The notes: a model not told the origin generated them from the sequence alone. A stretch of 64,000 nt of DNA from Mycobacterium sp. BK086 (GCA_004362315.1 SNWL01000003.1:868001-932000), one strand, 5' to 3'. Positions 28,937-39,844 are shown, counted from the first letter of the stretch. A program made the numbers and translations.

Positions 28937-30187
28937 ATGGCAAACGAATCGATCCCCGACGCCCCGCCGCGAGACGATGACGTCGAGTTTGCGCTCAACG
29001 GGTCGCTGAATCTGCGGCGGACTGTCCTGAAACTGCTCACCACCGTGCGGCCCGCGCTCGCGGATTGGGCCGTGGTCGCCATGCCCGATCACCGAACCGG
29101 CGGTCTGGCGCTCTACGGCGGAGCCAATGTCGGTTTCTCCGCGGTCATTTCGCGATCGTCGGTCACCGAGCGCGGCTTGGACCAGGTGCTGCGCACCGGC
29201 CAGCGCGTCCACCGTCTCATCGGTACGGACGAATCGGCCGCCGACATCTCCGGACGGCTGCGGCATGCCGGCCTGGCCACCGAACTCGCCGGACTGCGCC
29301 CGGTCGACGTCTTGGTGTTGCCGCTGATAGCGCGCGGCACGACGACGGGGGTTCTCGTATTGGCCCGCACTGCCGGGCGGCACTTCGACGACGACAGCAT
29401 CACCGAAGCGGAACGGATGGCGGCGACGGCCGCGGTCGCCCTCGACTCCGCCCGAAGCTATGAGGAGCGCGGCCAATTGGCCGCGGTGCTACAGCGCACC
29501 CTGCGCCCACCAAAACTCCCCCAGCTCAGCGGCTTTCGGGTCGCCGCGCGGTACCGTCCCGCCGTCGAACACCTCGAAGTCGGGGGCGATTTCTACGACG
29601 TCATCGGCACCGACGACGACTTGCTCGCCACGTTGGGCGATGTGTGCGGCAAGGGCGTGGACTCCGCCGCCCTCACTCTGCAAGCCCGCCAAACCGTCCG
29701 TACCGCAGCCCATTTCGACCGCAGACCCGCGTCCGTGCTCGATGCGCTGAACTCGGTGCTGTGCGAGCAGAGGGCGAGCGGCTTCGTCACCGCACTGTGC
29801 GCCCGGGTCCGCAGCGCGCCTGACGGAGCCGAGGCGGATATCGCCGCCGCCGGGCACCCGGCACCGATCCTCATTCGGGCCGACGGCAATGTCGAGCAGG
29901 TGGAGGTCGCCGGAATCGCAACAGGGGTGAAACCCGGTGTGGTGTACCGGCCCGCAACCGTGCGACTGCAGCAGGGCGACACCATGCTGATGTTCACCGA
30001 CGGTGTCGAGGAGGCCCGCCGCGATGAGCGTTTCTATGGCGTACCAAGGCTATTGGGTATCCTTCCTGCCTATGCCGGCGCCGGCGGAGATGTGATCTGC
30101 GAGGCGGTCGAGCGCGACGTCCTTGAGTACCTCGACGGCGACCCGCACGACGACATCGCCCTGCTGGCGGTCACATGCGAGAGATGA
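28937..30187 (+). CDS. GAF-PP2C (SpoIIE-type) serine phosphatase
   Basis: About 416 residues from the ATG at 28937, which follows GGAG; an upstream ATG at 28886 lacks a ribosome-binding site. The N-terminal half (about 25-180) is a GAF-like sensory domain ending in a helical linker. The C-terminal half is a PP2C/SpoIIE phosphatase with the metal-binding aspartates in VGGDFYDVIG, GDVCGKGVDSAALTLQ and LMFTDGVEEARRD, plus the terminal DDIALLAV. It should dephosphorylate a STAS antagonist. Its stop overlaps the start of the B12-binding gene (ATGA), so the two are coupled. Confidence 0.88.
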   Translation: MANESIPDAPPRDDDVEFALNGSLNLRRTVLKLLTTVRPALADWAVVAMPDHRTGGLALYGGANVGFSAVISRSSVTERGLDQVLRTGQRVHRLIGTDESAADISGRLRHAGLATELAGLRPVDVLVLPLIARGTTTGVLVLARTAGRHFDDDSITEAERMAATAAVALDSARSYEERGQLAAVLQRTLRPPKLPQLSGFRVAARYRPAVEHLEVGGDFYDVIGTDDDLLATLGDVCGKGVDSAALTLQARQTVRTAAHFDRRPASVLDALNSVLCEQRASGFVTALCARVRSAPDGAEADIAAAGHPAPILIRADGNVEQVEVAGIATGVKPGVVYRPATVRLQQGDTMLMFTDGVEEARRDERFYGVPRLLGILPAYAGAGGDVICEAVERDVLEYLDGDPHDDIALLAVTCER

Positions 30188-31173
30188 GCTCGGCCTCTGA
30201 CTATCGAAAAGCGTTGGCGGCCAGGGACCGTGCGCAGGCAACGGGAATCGTCACACAGCTGGTCACCGACGGCGCCGACCCGATAACGGTTCTGACCGAG
30301 GTGATCGCCGCATCTCAGCGCGACGTCGGAATGCGTTGGCAGCGAGGCGAATGGACGGTTGCCGACGAGCACGCCTGCACGGCGATCTCGGTCGCCGCCA
30401 CCCAGGCCGTCGCCGACTTGGTCGCGCAACGCCCGCTGCGGGGCAGCTCGGTTGTGGTGGCCTGCGCTGAGCGCGAATGGCATGAGCTGCCTGCCAAGAT
30501 CATCGGCTGCGCCTTACGCGCCCACGGGTGGGACACCACCGTGCTGGGCGCGGCCACGTCGCCACTGCGGCTCAGTCAGCATGTCTCAGATCACGGGCCC
30601 GACGCGGTGGCGATCAGCTGTTCGGTGCTGGGCGCACTGCCGACCACCCGCCGTTTCATCGAGGCGGCCACCGCGGCCGGTGTGCCGACGCTTGTCGGCG
30701 GTCCGGCATTCGGCTACGACGACGAGCGGGCCCGCGCGCTCGGTGCAACGGCCTGGGCACCCGACGCACGTTCCGCGGTCGCGACCATGGAGTCATTGCC
30801 CGCGGTGGTCAGCGTGCTGCCGGAGCGGCCGGCTGCGGCCATCACCGAGCAAGCCCTGCTCGACCTCCATCACCGTCGGATTGTCGAATCATTGCGTCAG
30901 CGTTGGTCATTGACCCGCGAGCCCAACCCGAGCGCGGCCTTCGCCGACCTCGCGACAGACACCCTGAGTCAAGCGCTGCATGCAGTATCGGCAACGCTGC
31001 TCACCGGGGACAGCCGCCCGATCTCGGAGACTGCGTACTGGATCGTCGATGTGTTGGCCGCCCGCGACGTCGGTCCCACGGTGGTGGCCGAATTGAGTGG
31101 GCTGTTGGCCGCCGAGCTCGGCGAATTCCCGCTGGCGCGCGAACTCGTCGCGCAACACTTCGCCGCCGGTTAG
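30184..31173 (+). CDS. CarH-like cobalamin-binding protein without DNA-binding domain
   Basis: A 329-residue protein starting at the ATG overlapping the phosphatase stop. Residues about 5-85 form the helical cap domain of B12 photoreceptors with the W-x9-EH motif (Trp52 to Glu62-His63). Residues about 88-210 form a Rossmann-like B12-binding domain with a modified ligand motif ExHxxP (His100) in place of D/ExHxxG, and GGPAFGYDD in the tail-binding region. A further helical domain of about 110 residues follows, unlike CarH. There is no MerR helix-turn-helix. I infer a cobalamin-dependent, perhaps light-dependent, regulator of the adjacent phosphatase. It converges with smc. Confidence 0.8.
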   Translation: MSSASDYRKALAARDRAQATGIVTQLVTDGADPITVLTEVIAASQRDVGMRWQRGEWTVADEHACTAISVAATQAVADLVAQRPLRGSSVVVACAEREWHELPAKIIGCALRAHGWDTTVLGAATSPLRLSQHVSDHGPDAVAISCSVLGALPTTRRFIEAATAAGVPTLVGGPAFGYDDERARALGATAWAPDARSAVATMESLPAVVSVLPERPAAAITEQALLDLHHRRIVESLRQRWSLTREPNPSAAFADLATDTLSQALHAVSATLLTGDSRPISETAYWIVDVLAARDVGPTVVAELSGLLAAELGEFPLARELVAQHFAAG

Positions 31174-34100
31174 TTGGCGGCCGACACCAGCTCTTCGCCA
31201 CGCATCCGCTGCGAGATGACCGTGGTGATGCCGTCGCCCTGCATCGTGACGCCATAGAGCGCGTCGGCGATCTCCATCGTCGGCTTCTGGTGGGTGATGA
31301 CGATCAGCTGTGACTGCGCCCGCAGCTGCTCGAACAATCCGATGAGCCGGCGCAGGTTCACGTCGTCGAGCGCGGCCTCGACCTCGTCCATGACGTAGAA
31401 CGGTGACGGGCGGGCCCGGAAGATGGCAACCAGCATCGCGACCGCCGTCAGCGACTTCTCACCACCGGAGAGCAGCGAGAGCCGCTTGACCTTCTTGCCC
31501 GGCGGGCGGGCCTCCACCTCGACGCCGGTGGTCAGCAGATCATTGGGGTCGGTCAGCAGCAGCCGGCCCTCGCCGCCGGGGAACAACGCCGAGAACACCT
31601 GCTCGAACTCGCGCTCGACGTCGGCGTAGGCCTCGGCGAACACCTGCAGGATCCGGGCGTCGACGTCGGCGATCACGTCCAGCAGATCCTTGCGGGCTGC
31701 CTTGACGTCCTCGAGCTGGGTGGCCAGAAAGTTGTAGCGTTCCTCCAGCGCCGCAAACTCCTCCAGCGCAAGGGGATTCACCCGGCCCAGTTCGGCCAGC
31801 TCACGTTCGGCCCGCTTGGCGCGGCGCTCCTGGGTCGGCCGGTCGAACACCATCGGCGCGGGCGCGGTCACCTGTTCGCCGCGCTCCTTGGCCTGCTCGT
31901 ATTCGGCCATTTCCAGATCCGACGGAGGCAGCGAGATGTCGGGTCCGTATTCGGCGATCAGATCGTCTGCGGCCATACCGAACTGCTCGAGCACCATCTG
32001 CTCGAGCTGTTCGATGCGCATGGCGGCCTGAGCCTTGGCGACCTCGTCGCGGTGCAGTGAATCGGTCAGCGCGGTGATGCGACTGTTCAGCGCGGTCACC
32101 TCTTCGCGGGCCGCCGCCATGGCGGTGGCCCGCTCCTGGCGTTCGGCCGCCAGACCGTCGCGGCGGCGGGACGCCGCCGCGACCACGCCCGACAGGCGGT
32201 CGGCGACGCGGCGGCCGGAATCGGCCACCGCGGCGGCGACCGCCGCCGCGTGCTCGCGGGCGGCCCGGGCGCGCTGAGCGCGGATCCGCGCCTCCCGCTC
32301 GGCCGCCGCGGCGCGGCGTAGCGAATCCGCTCGCCCGCGAACAGCATTCGCGCGTTCTTCGGCGGTGCGTACCGCAAGCCGGACCTCGACCTCGACAGCC
32401 CTGGCCTCCTCGGCGGCCGCCTGCATGTACTGCCGGTCCACCGGCTCGTCGTCGATGATCGTCTGGTCGTCTTGCGCTGCAGCCAAACGGTTTTCGAGTG
32501 CCGTGAGCTCTTCGACCGTCTGTAGCCTGTTGGCCTCGAGCTCGCCGCGCTGGGCCAGCTGCCTGCGCCACTCCTCCTCGGCGGCCCTGGCTTCCTGCCC
32601 GAGCCGCCCGAGCTGTTCGTAGATCGCCGAGATCGCGGCGTCGGATTCGTTGAGCGCGGCCAACGCCTGCTCGGCGGCGTCCTGGCGATCGCCCTGCTCA
32701 CTGAGCGCGCCGGTCAATGCCGCCGACAGTTCGGCGACCTGCGTCTCGGACGCAGCGAGTTCGGTTCTGGCCTTGTCGATTTCGCCGGCGATCTCCAGAG
32801 TGCTCGGCTTGCGGTCAGACCCGCCACTCACCCAGCCGGCGCCGACCAGATCGCCGTCGAGCGTCACCGCGCGCAGCGTCGGCCGTGCGGCGACCAGGTC
32901 GAGCGCGGCCCCCAGATCCTGGACGACAGCGACATCGGACAGCATCGCGGTCATCGCGCCCTGCAGGCGCCCCGGCGCTTCGATCAGATCCAGCGCCCAG
33001 GACACACCGTCGGGCAGCGACCCGAACTGTCGCGCGGTTATCGGCCAGTCGCCCAACACGATTGCGGCCCGGCCACCGTCGGCTTCCTTCAGTGCCCGCA
33101 CCGCGGACCGGGCGGCGTCAGAGTTGTCAGCGGCCACCGCGTCGGCAGCGGCGCCCAGCACCGTCGCCAGCGCCACCTCGTAACCCGACCGCACCTTGAC
33201 CAGTTTGGCAATCGTTCCGAAAAGTCCTGCGCCGCCACGGTTCTCGGTCAGCCAGGCCGAGCCGTCCTTGCGCTCCAAGCCGACCGCCAGCGCGTCGATG
33301 CGGGCCCGCAGCGAGGCCACCTGCCGCTCGGCGGCGCGTTCGGCGGACTGCAGTTCGGCCACCCGCTCGTCGACCAGTCGCAGTGCGGTGATCGTGCGGT
33401 CGTGATGCTCGTCGAGCCCGACCTCGCCCTGATCGAGCTCACCGACCCGGCCCTGCACAGTCTCGAACTCGGCCCGGGCGTGCTGGGTACGGGCGCCGGC
33501 CTCCTCGATCGCGTTGGTCAGCCGCGCCACTCCGTCGTCGATCGATTCCACGCGGGCGCGCAACGTATCCACCTGGCCGGCCAACCGAGCCAGGCCCTCG
33601 CGACGGTCGGCTTCGGCGCGCACGGCCGCCATGTGGGCCCGTTCGGCCTCGGTGGCCGCGCGTTCGCGTTCGCCGAGCTCGGCCCTGGCGACCTCGAGCC
33701 GGGACTGGGCCTCGGACAGCTCGAAAAGCAGCTCCTGCTCGCGGGCGGCGACCTCGTCGGCCTCGGCCTCCAGGGCGTCTGGGTCGGGTCCGGTGCTCGC
33801 GGTGGGTTCGGCGTCCAGATATTGGGCCCGCTCACTGGCGATCCGCACGGTGGCGCTGACCCGTTCGGCCAGCGCGGAGAGCCGGAACCAGGCCTGCTGG
33901 GCGGCGTCGGTGCGTTCGGACAGCGTCGCGACCGCGGCCTCGTGGGCGGTGAGCGCCTCGCTGGCCACCTCGAGGCGGGTCGTCGCGTCGTCGTGCTCCC
34001 GGCGCAGCGTCGTCTCGGTGTTGTCGGCGCCGGCGAACTCGGCGCGGCGGGTCACCAGGTCGTCGGCGGCCAGTCGCAGCCGGGCGTCACGCAGGTCGGC

Positions 34101-34757
34101 CTGGATCGTCTGGGCGCGCCGGGCCATCTCGGCCTGGCGGCCCAACGGCTTGAGCTGGCGACGCAGCTCGGTGGTCAGGTCGGTGAGCCGGGCCAGGTTG
34201 GCCGACATCGACTCGAGCTTGCGGACCGCTTTTTCCTTGCGCTTGCGGTGCTTGAGCACGCCGGCGGCTTCTTCGATGAACGCCCGGCGGTCTTCGGGCC
34301 GCGACTCGAGAATCTGCGACAACCGGCCCTGGCCGACGATGACGTGCATTTCGCGCCCGATACCGGAGTCGCTCAGCAACTCTTGAACGTCCATCAGCCG
34401 GCAGCTGCTGCCGTTGATCTCGTACTCACCCGCACCGTCGCGGAACATCCGCCGGGTGATCGACACCTCGGAGTATTCGATGGGCAGCAGGTTGTCGGAG
34501 TTGTCGATGGTCAGCGTCACCTCGGCGCGCCCGAGCGGCGCCCGCGACGAGGTGCCCGCGAAGATGACGTCTTCCATCTTGCCGCCGCGCAGCGTCTTGG
34601 CGCCCTGCTCGCCCATCACCCAGGCCAGCGCATCGACGACATTGGACTTACCCGAGCCGTTGGGACCGACCACGCAGGTGATGCCCGGCTCGAAGCGCAG
34701 AGTCGTCGGCGAAGCGAAGGACTTGAAGCCCTTCAGCGTCAGACTCTTGAGGTACAC
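31170..34757 (-). CDS. smc: Chromosome segregation protein SMC
   Basis: An 1195-residue SMC ATPase. Walker [15 protein letters not shown] at the N-terminus, long coiled coils (about 170-500 and 670-1000) around a hinge domain (about 505-665), signature motif [13 protein letters not shown] and Walker [14 protein letters not shown] at the C-terminus. It forms ring dimers with ScpA/ScpB that organise newly replicated origins. Full length for the family. Its stop overlaps the B12-protein stop by four bases on the opposite strand, and acyP lies just upstream (12-base gap). Confidence 0.97.
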   Translation of the reverse strand: MYLKSLTLKGFKSFASPTTLRFEPGITCVVGPNGSGKSNVVDALAWVMGEQGAKTLRGGKMEDVIFAGTSSRAPLGRAEVTLTIDNSDNLLPIEYSEVSITRRMFRDGAGEYEINGSSCRLMDVQELLSDSGIGREMHVIVGQGRLSQILESRPEDRRAFIEEAAGVLKHRKRKEKAVRKLESMSANLARLTDLTTELRRQLKPLGRQAEMARRAQTIQADLRDARLRLAADDLVTRRAEFAGADNTETTLRREHDDATTRLEVASEALTAHEAAVATLSERTDAAQQAWFRLSALAERVSATVRIASERAQYLDAEPTASTGPDPDALEAEADEVAAREQELLFELSEAQSRLEVARAELGERERAATEAERAHMAAVRAEADRREGLARLAGQVDTLRARVESIDDGVARLTNAIEEAGARTQHARAEFETVQGRVGELDQGEVGLDEHHDRTITALRLVDERVAELQSAERAAERQVASLRARIDALAVGLERKDGSAWLTENRGGAGLFGTIAKLVKVRSGYEVALATVLGAAADAVAADNSDAARSAVRALKEADGGRAAIVLGDWPITARQFGSLPDGVSWALDLIEAPGRLQGAMTAMLSDVAVVQDLGAALDLVAARPTLRAVTLDGDLVGAGWVSGGSDRKPSTLEIAGEIDKARTELAASETQVAELSAALTGALSEQGDRQDAAEQALAALNESDAAISAIYEQLGRLGQEARAAEEEWRRQLAQRGELEANRLQTVEELTALENRLAAAQDDQTIIDDEPVDRQYMQAAAEEARAVEVEVRLAVRTAEERANAVRGRADSLRRAAAAEREARIRAQRARAAREHAAAVAAAVADSGRRVADRLSGVVAAASRRRDGLAAERQERATAMAAAREEVTALNSRITALTDSLHRDEVAKAQAAMRIEQLEQMVLEQFGMAADDLIAEYGPDISLPPSDLEMAEYEQAKERGEQVTAPAPMVFDRPTQERRAKRAERELAELGRVNPLALEEFAALEERYNFLATQLEDVKAARKDLLDVIADVDARILQVFAEAYADVEREFEQVFSALFPGGEGRLLLTDPNDLLTTGVEVEARPPGKKVKRLSLLSGGEKSLTAVAMLVAIFRARPSPFYVMDEVEAALDDVNLRRLIGLFEQLRAQSQLIVITHQKPTMEIADALYGVTMQGDGITTVISQRMRGEELVSAAN

Positions 34758-34768
34758 GGCGTGCCAGA

Positions 34769-35050
34769 CTACCGCTCGGAAAAGCCGCTGATGGGTTCGC
34801 CGCGCGGTGACCAGTCGACGACAACGTTGTCGACGTGCCCAGGAGTTTTCTCACTACGTAGCAGCTGTAACAGCTGTTCACATGCGTCACGCGGACCCTG
34901 TGCCACGACGAGCACCCGGCCGTCGGCCTGATTGCTCGCATAGCCGGTCAAGCCCAGCTCCAGCGCCCGCGAGCGGGTCCACCAGCGGAAGCCGACGCCC
35001 TGGACGTGGCCATGCACCCAGGCGGTCAGCCGGGTTTCAGACTCGGCCAA
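34769..35050 (-). CDS. acyP: Acylphosphatase
   Basis: A 93-residue acylphosphatase. The phosphate-binding loop and catalytic arginine lie in [15 protein letters not shown], and the catalytic asparagine in [11 protein letters not shown]. It hydrolyses acyl-phosphates such as carbamoyl- or 1,3-bisphosphoglycerate in the cytoplasm. The start appears to be TTG at 35050, inside the end of the OsmC-like gene (14-base overlap). Order smc-acyP-osmC is as in M. tuberculosis. Confidence 0.93.
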   Translation of the reverse strand: MAESETRLTAWVHGHVQGVGFRWWTRSRALELGLTGYASNQADGRVLVVAQGPRDACEQLLQLLRSEKTPGHVDNVVVDWSPRGEPISGFSER

Positions 35051-35453
35051 CGTCGGTCACCTCGAATCGGACCTCGGTGCCGGACTTCAGCGTGCGCCCG
35101 ACGGTGCAGACCTGGTCGATCGCGCGGCTGACCACCACGACCAGGCGCTCGACCTCTTCGGCGGACAGCCCGGACAGGTCGATCTCCAGCTTCTCCTCCA
35201 GCAGCGGGTAGCGCTCCTGCTCGCGGTCGGCCGGCCCCGAGACTTTGATCTGCGCCTGGTAGTCATCACCGAGGCGGCGACGCAGGGGCTGATCGCTGCT
35301 CAAGCCGCTGCAGCCGGCCAGTGCGATCTTGAGCAGCTCACCGGGGGTGAAGACGCCCTCGTCGGTCTCCGAGCCGATCAGCACCTCCGCGCCGCGGCTG
35401 CTGCGCCCGGTGTAGCGCCGCACGCCGGTGCGTTCCACCCACAGATCAGTCAT
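35037..35453 (-). CDS. OsmC/Ohr-family peroxidase-like protein
   Basis: About 138 residues from the ATG at 35453 behind AAGGAG (11-base spacing); a GTG at 35465 is too close to that site. OsmC fold with the two redox cysteines of the family: the first in ALAGCSGLSSD, the second in DQVCTVGRTL. Members reduce organic hydroperoxides or hydrogen peroxide by a dithiol mechanism. Located between mutM and acyP as in Rv2923c. Confidence 0.88.
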   Translation of the reverse strand: MTDLWVERTGVRRYTGRSSRGAEVLIGSETDEGVFTPGELLKIALAGCSGLSSDQPLRRRLGDDYQAQIKVSGPADREQERYPLLEEKLEIDLSGLSAEEVERLVVVVSRAIDQVCTVGRTLKSGTEVRFEVTDVGRV

Positions 35454-35486
35454 GTTGTCGTCCACTCCTTGGTAGTCGCGCTGCCG

Positions 35487-36353
35487 TCAACCCCGGGGGC
35501 GCGGCTTGGCCGGATTTCGTTGACACTGCGGGCAGTAGAACGACGAGCGGTTCATGAATTTCTCCCGCCGGATCGCCGTCCCGCAGCGCGGGCAGGGCAG
35601 GTCTTCGCGGCCGTAGACGTTCAGCGACCGGTCGAAGTAGCCCGACTGGCCGTTGACGTTCACATACAGCGAGTCGAACGAGGTGCCGCCCTGGCCCAGC
35701 GCCTCGCGCATCACCTCGGTGGCCGCGTCCAGCAGCTCGCCGAGCTGGCGGCGAGTCAGGTTGGCGGCCAACCGCGCGCCGTTGATCTTGGCCCGCCACA
35801 GCGACTCGTCGGCGTAGATGTTGCCGACACCGGACACCACAGTCTGATCCAGCAGCTGCCGTTTGATCTCAGAATGCTTGCGGCGCAATACCGTAACGAC
35901 GGCATCGCGATCGAACAACGGATCCAGCGGATCACGGGCGATATGAGCCACCGGCTCGGGAACACGGCTGCCGTCGACGTCGACCAGGTCGGCCAGCTGC
36001 CACCCGCCGAAGGTGCGCTGGTCCACGAAACTCAGCGTGGTGCCGTCGTCGAGAAGCGTCGCGATCCGCAGATGGTTGGTGTTGGGCACCTCACCGAGCA
36101 GCATCTGCCCGCTCATACCCAGATGCACCACCAATGCCGTCTCTCCGTCAGAAAGATTGAGCCACAAGTACTTTCCGCGACGATCGGTGCCGGTGATCTC
36201 GGCGTCGAGCAGCCGTGCGGTCAGGTCGGCGGCGCCGGCCTCATGTCGGCGCACCGCCCGCGGATGGTGCACCCGCACCGCGGTGATCGTCTTGCCGGCC
36301 ACATGGGCTTGCAGGCCGCGCCGGACGACCTCGACTTCCGGCAGTTCAGGCAT
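35487..36353 (-). CDS. mutM: Formamidopyrimidine-DNA glycosylase
   Basis: A 288-residue Fpg/MutM glycosylase. The start is fixed by the catalytic N-terminus [14 protein letters not shown] (Pro2 nucleophile, Glu3). The helix-two-turn-helix segment includes [13 protein letters not shown] and the C-terminal zinc finger has CPRCGTAI followed by CPQCQRNP. It excises 8-oxoguanine and formamidopyrimidines and nicks the strand. Its start overlaps the end of rnc by eight bases. Confidence 0.97.
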   Translation of the reverse strand: MPELPEVEVVRRGLQAHVAGKTITAVRVHHPRAVRRHEAGAADLTARLLDAEITGTDRRGKYLWLNLSDGETALVVHLGMSGQMLLGEVPNTNHLRIATLLDDGTTLSFVDQRTFGGWQLADLVDVDGSRVPEPVAHIARDPLDPLFDRDAVVTVLRRKHSEIKRQLLDQTVVSGVGNIYADESLWRAKINGARLAANLTRRQLGELLDAATEVMREALGQGGTSFDSLYVNVNGQSGYFDRSLNVYGREDLPCPRCGTAIRREKFMNRSSFYCPQCQRNPAKPRPRG

Positions 36354-37050
36354 CCGGTGAGTTGTCCGTGATGGCCTGCCAGGCCTGCGCCGCGGCCTTC
36401 TGCTCGGCTTCCTTCTTGGAGCGGCCCACACCGGTGCCGTACTCCGACTCCCCCACCACGACGGTCGCGGTGAACTGCTTGTCGTGGTCGGGCCCCGTCG
36501 AGGTCACGACGTAGGTTGGCGGCCCCAAACCCTTTGACGCACAGAGCTCTTGAAGGCTGGTCTTCCAGTCCAGACCGGCGCCCAGCGTCGGTGCGGTGTC
36601 CAGTAGATTGCCGAAGAGCCGCAGGATCACCTTGCGTGCGGTATCGATACCGTGCTGCAGGTAGACCGCACCCAGCAGCGACTCCATGCCGTCGGCCAGG
36701 ATCGAGGATTTGTCGGCGCCGCCGGTGTTGACCTCACCGCGGCCCAGCAGCAGATGCGCCCCCAGCCCCTCATCGGTGAGGCCCCGGCCCACGTCGGCCA
36801 GCGCCTGGGTGTTGACGATGCTGGCACGCAGCTTGGCCAGGTCGCCCTCGGATCGATCCGGGTGGCGGTGGAACAGTTCATCGGTGACCGTCAGGCCCAG
36901 CACCGCGTCGCCGAGGAACTCCAGGCGCTCATTGGTGGGCAGCCCGCCGTGCTCGTAGGCGTAACTGCGGTGCGTGAGCGCAAGCGTCAGCAACTCGTCG
37001 GACATGTCGACACCCAAGGCGTCCAGCAGATTCTCGCGTCCCGGGTTCAC
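36346..37050 (-). CDS. rnc: Ribonuclease III
   Basis: A 234-residue RNase III. The GTG start at 37050 overlaps the DUF177 stop (GTGA). The signature [14 protein letters not shown] with its metal-binding acidic residues is followed by [13 protein letters not shown], and the C-terminal double-stranded RNA-binding domain is about residues 160-230 ([18 protein letters not shown]). It processes rRNA precursors and structured mRNAs. Confidence 0.97.
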   Translation of the reverse strand: MNPGRENLLDALGVDMSDELLTLALTHRSYAYEHGGLPTNERLEFLGDAVLGLTVTDELFHRHPDRSEGDLAKLRASIVNTQALADVGRGLTDEGLGAHLLLGRGEVNTGGADKSSILADGMESLLGAVYLQHGIDTARKVILRLFGNLLDTAPTLGAGLDWKTSLQELCASKGLGPPTYVVTSTGPDHDKQFTATVVVGESEYGTGVGRSKKEAEQKAAAQAWQAITDNSPDA

Positions 37051-37649
37051 GAATCGCCCGCCCCCGGTCCGGGGGTGTTCTCCTCGTCTGCGGCGGGAAA
37101 CATGTTCGCCAGCTTGGCAAAACGAGGATCGATCTGGTCGTGGTGGTGGCCCGGCTCGCCGGCGAGGGCGACACCGCACTGCGGGCACAACCCCGGGCAG
37201 TCCTCGGTGCACAACGGAGCGAACGGCAGGGCCAGGCCGACGGCGTCGACGATGGACTGTTCGAGATCGATGGTCTGGTCGACGACGTGGCCGACCTCGT
37301 CTTCCTCGGTGGTGGATTCCGTCGCGCTGTCCGGATAGGCGAACAGCTCGGTCAGCGAGATCTCCACATCGCCGGTGACCGGCGTCAGGCACCGAGAGCA
37401 TTCACCGCTCGTCGGCGCGTGCACTGTTCCGGTGACCAGCACCCCTTCGGACACCGATTCCAGCCGCAGATCCAGGGTCAGATCGGCACCGCGCTCGATT
37501 GCGATCAGGTCCAATCCGATCCTGGACGGACTCGGCACCGTCTCGTGCAGTTCGAGCATGGATCCGGGGCGCCGCCCCAGCCGGGAGATGTCGAACACGA
37601 GCGCCGACCGCGATCTGTGCTGGGTTCGGGCACTGCGTGGCGTTGCCAT
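37047..37649 (-). CDS. DUF177 (YceD) protein linked to ribosome biogenesis
   Basis: A 200-residue DUF177 protein starting [13 protein letters not shown]. Conserved features are the CSRCLTPV pair in the middle and the C-terminal [16 protein letters not shown] cluster, probably a zinc site. YceD-family proteins are co-conserved with rpmF and 23S rRNA processing; here the neighbour is rnc, supporting an RNA maturation role. Equivalent to Rv2926c in position. The gap to sepIVA is 59 bases. Confidence 0.9.
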   Translation of the reverse strand: MATPRSARTQHRSRSALVFDISRLGRRPGSMLELHETVPSPSRIGLDLIAIERGADLTLDLRLESVSEGVLVTGTVHAPTSGECSRCLTPVTGDVEISLTELFAYPDSATESTTEEDEVGHVVDQTIDLEQSIVDAVGLALPFAPLCTEDCPGLCPQCGVALAGEPGHHHDQIDPRFAKLANMFPAADEENTPGPGAGDS

Positions 37650-37708
37650 GAATCCAATCTTAAAACGCGGTGCGGCCCGATCCAGTAGGTAGGCGCGGGC
37701 CGAACCGG

Positions 37709-38446
37709 TCAGCGCTGGACGTAGTCGTGTGTCCCCGCGGCGGTTCGCAGCTGGTGACGACCCCGGCTCACCGAGCGCAGCGTGCCGTTGAGGTAGTCCT
37801 CGAACTGGGCCAGCTTGTTGTCGACGTAGATATCGCACTCGCCGCGCAGCCGGTCAGCCTCGGCGTGTGCGGTGTCGATCAGCCGGCTCGACTCGGCGTT
37901 GGCCGCCTGGACGACCTCGGTCTGCGACACCAGCCGCTGCTGCTCTTTGATGCCTTCCTGCACGGCCTTCTCGTACGACATGTTGCCGTTCTCTACGAGC
38001 CGGTCGGCCTCGGCCTTGGCCCTGCTGGTGGCGGCCTCGTACTCGCGCTTGGCCGTCGCGGCCAGGCGGCCGGACTCCTCGCGGGCCTCGGTGACCGTGC
38101 GCTCGCTGTGCTGACGGGCCTCGGCGACCATCCGGTCAGCCTGCGACTTGGCCTCGGCCAGCAGCCGATCGGCCTCGGCGCGAGCATGGCTCAGCAGCGA
38201 GTCAGCCTCGGCGGTGGAGTTCGACACCATCGACTCGGAGTGCTCCTTGGCCTCCCGCAACAGCGAATCGCGGGCGTCCAGCACGTCCTGGGCGTCATCG
38301 AGCTCACCGGGGATGGCGTCCTTGATGTCGTCGATCAGCTCCAGCACGTCGCCGCGCGGAACCACGCAACCAGCCGTCATCGGCACGCCACGGGCCTCTT
38401 CGACAATCGCGCTCAGCTCATCGAGCGCTTCAAAAACTCGGTACAC
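37709..38446 (-). CDS. sepIVA: DivIVA-like septation protein SepIVA
   Basis: A 245-residue, almost entirely coiled-coil protein beginning MYRVFEALDELSAIVEEA, with long Ala/Glu/Arg heptads (about 75-210). Position next to rnc/DUF177 and length match SepIVA of mycobacteria (Rv2927c equivalent), a DivIVA-type factor essential for division and polar growth. It likely binds the inner membrane and recruits cell-wall precursor synthesis. Its own promoter should lie in 38447-38626. Confidence 0.9.
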   Translation of the reverse strand: MYRVFEALDELSAIVEEARGVPMTAGCVVPRGDVLELIDDIKDAIPGELDDAQDVLDARDSLLREAKEHSESMVSNSTAEADSLLSHARAEADRLLAEAKSQADRMVAEARQHSERTVTEAREESGRLAATAKREYEAATSRAKAEADRLVENGNMSYEKAVQEGIKEQQRLVSQTEVVQAANAESSRLIDTAHAEADRLRGECDIYVDNKLAQFEDYLNGTLRSVSRGRHQLRTAAGTHDYVQR

Positions 38447-38596
38447 GGCGCCACCCTCCTGGGCGTAGTTGGTAGTGACTAGTGTGCCTGGTGTTACGCC
38501 TGTGACTGCGGTGACATGCCGGTGTGTCGAAAAGACGTTTTTGACAAGCGCACCGGTCAGAGGGCGTCCCGCTGGTGATTATGTCGACTTCAGAAG

Positions 38597-38622
38597 CTGC
38601 TCGGCGGCCGATTCCGCCGCAG
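38597..38622 (-). terminator. Hairpin just downstream of coaD
   Basis: CGGCGG (38602-38607) and CCGCCG (38614-38619) are inverted repeats around a six-base loop, extended by CTGC and GCAG outside. It lies five bases past the coaD stop on the minus strand. There is no U-run, which is common for mycobacterial terminators, so termination is likely but unproven. Confidence 0.4.
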
Positions 38623-38626
38623 AATC

Positions 38627-39106
38627 TCAGCGTTCGGCGAGCTTGGCCTGCAGGCGGCGATTGACCGCCTCCGGCAGCAGCGCCGAGACGTCGCCACCGA
38701 AGGTCGCCACCTCTTTGGCCAGCGACGACGAGACGAATGAATACTGCGGCGTGGTGGCCACGAAGAATGTGTCCACCCCCGCGATGTGCTTGTTCATCTG
38801 GGCCATCTGCAGCTCGTATTCGAAATCGGTGCCGGTGCGCAGACCCTTGACGATCGCGGTGAACCCGCGCTCCTTGACGAAGTCGACGACCAGCCCCGTC
38901 CCCGCCTCGGCACGCAGGTTGGGCAGATGGGCGGTGGCTTCGGAGATCATCGCGATGCGCTCGTCGATATCGAACATCCCCGACTTCTTGGGGTTGATGA
39001 GCACCGCGACGATCACTTCGTCGAATTGCGCTGCGGCGCGCTCGAAAATATCGACATGGCCCAGCGTCACTGGATCGAACGATCCCGGACACACCGCGCC
39101 ACTCAT
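38627..39106 (-). CDS. coaD: Phosphopantetheine adenylyltransferase
   Basis: A 159-residue CoaD. Nucleotidyltransferase motif [17 protein letters not shown] with the conserved T/HxGH-type site, [19 protein letters not shown], and [16 protein letters not shown] near the C-terminus. It makes dephospho-CoA from phosphopantetheine and ATP. In M. tuberculosis the next gene is rsmD; here the Ter island starts divergently 110 bases away. Confidence 0.97.
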   Translation of the reverse strand: MSGAVCPGSFDPVTLGHVDIFERAAAQFDEVIVAVLINPKKSGMFDIDERIAMISEATAHLPNLRAEAGTGLVVDFVKERGFTAIVKGLRTGTDFEYELQMAQMNKHIAGVDTFFVATTPQYSFVSSSLAKEVATFGGDVSALLPEAVNRRLQAKLAER

Positions 39107-39216
39107 GACCGAAGACGCTAGCAGGCCACCGTCCAGACCATCCCCCAGGAAGCCGAAACCCGCTGCGTTCGGCCCGATTCGGTTAGTCTGTCGCTGACCT
39201 ACGGAAGGCGGGTTCG

Positions 39217-39840
39217 ATGGCCCAGTTGTTCCAGGCGTCGGGCAAAATCATTGAAGCGCGGTTGGAGAACACCGCGATCAAGGCACTCAGCGGCTCGATG
39301 GTCGCCTACGAGGGCAACGTGTCGTTCAAGACCGCCGGTTTCGGCGGCGGAGCGGGCCTGGTGGCCGGCATCAAGCAACGGGCCACCGGAGAATCCCTGT
39401 CGCTGATGGAATGTCAGGGCCACGGCCGGGTCTTCCTGGCCGTCAACGCCCAGCACGTCGCCGTCATCGACCTGAACAACGAACAACTGCGCGTCGAGTC
39501 CCGCCAGCTGCTGGCACTGGCCGGCAACCTGCAGACCAACGTCACCTTCGCGGGGCTGCGCGGCGCATCGTCAGGACAGGGCCTGTTCACCACGGTGGTG
39601 TCCGGCGTCGGGCAGGTGGCCCTGTTGTCGGCCGGTGGTCCGCTGATCCATCTCGAGGTGTCCCCGCAGTACCCGCTGGTCGTCGATCCCGACGCGTTCG
39701 TCTGCGCCAAGGGCAATCTGCAGCAGTCCTTCATCACCGACGTGTCCTGGCGCACCGTGGTGGGCCAAGGATCCGGCGAGGCGTTCTCATTGCGTTGGGA
39801 CGGAAGCGGTTTGGTGTCCATTCAGCCGGCGGAACGGTAA
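39217..39840 (+). CDS. AIM24-family protein 1
   Basis: A 207-residue AIM24-family (TIGR00266-like) beta-helix protein. Repeated strands end in family-type segments such as [33 protein letters not shown]-like ribosome-binding stretch precedes the ATG. Bacterial AIM24 proteins are trimeric beta-prism proteins of unclear biochemical role and often sit near Ter stress genes. First of three tandem paralogues; divergent from coaD. Confidence 0.85.
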   Translation: MAQLFQASGKIIEARLENTAIKALSGSMVAYEGNVSFKTAGFGGGAGLVAGIKQRATGESLSLMECQGHGRVFLAVNAQHVAVIDLNNEQLRVESRQLLALAGNLQTNVTFAGLRGASSGQGLFTTVVSGVGQVALLSAGGPLIHLEVSPQYPLVVDPDAFVCAKGNLQQSFITDVSWRTVVGQGSGEAFSLRWDGSGLVSIQPAER

Positions 39841-39844
39841 GCCG

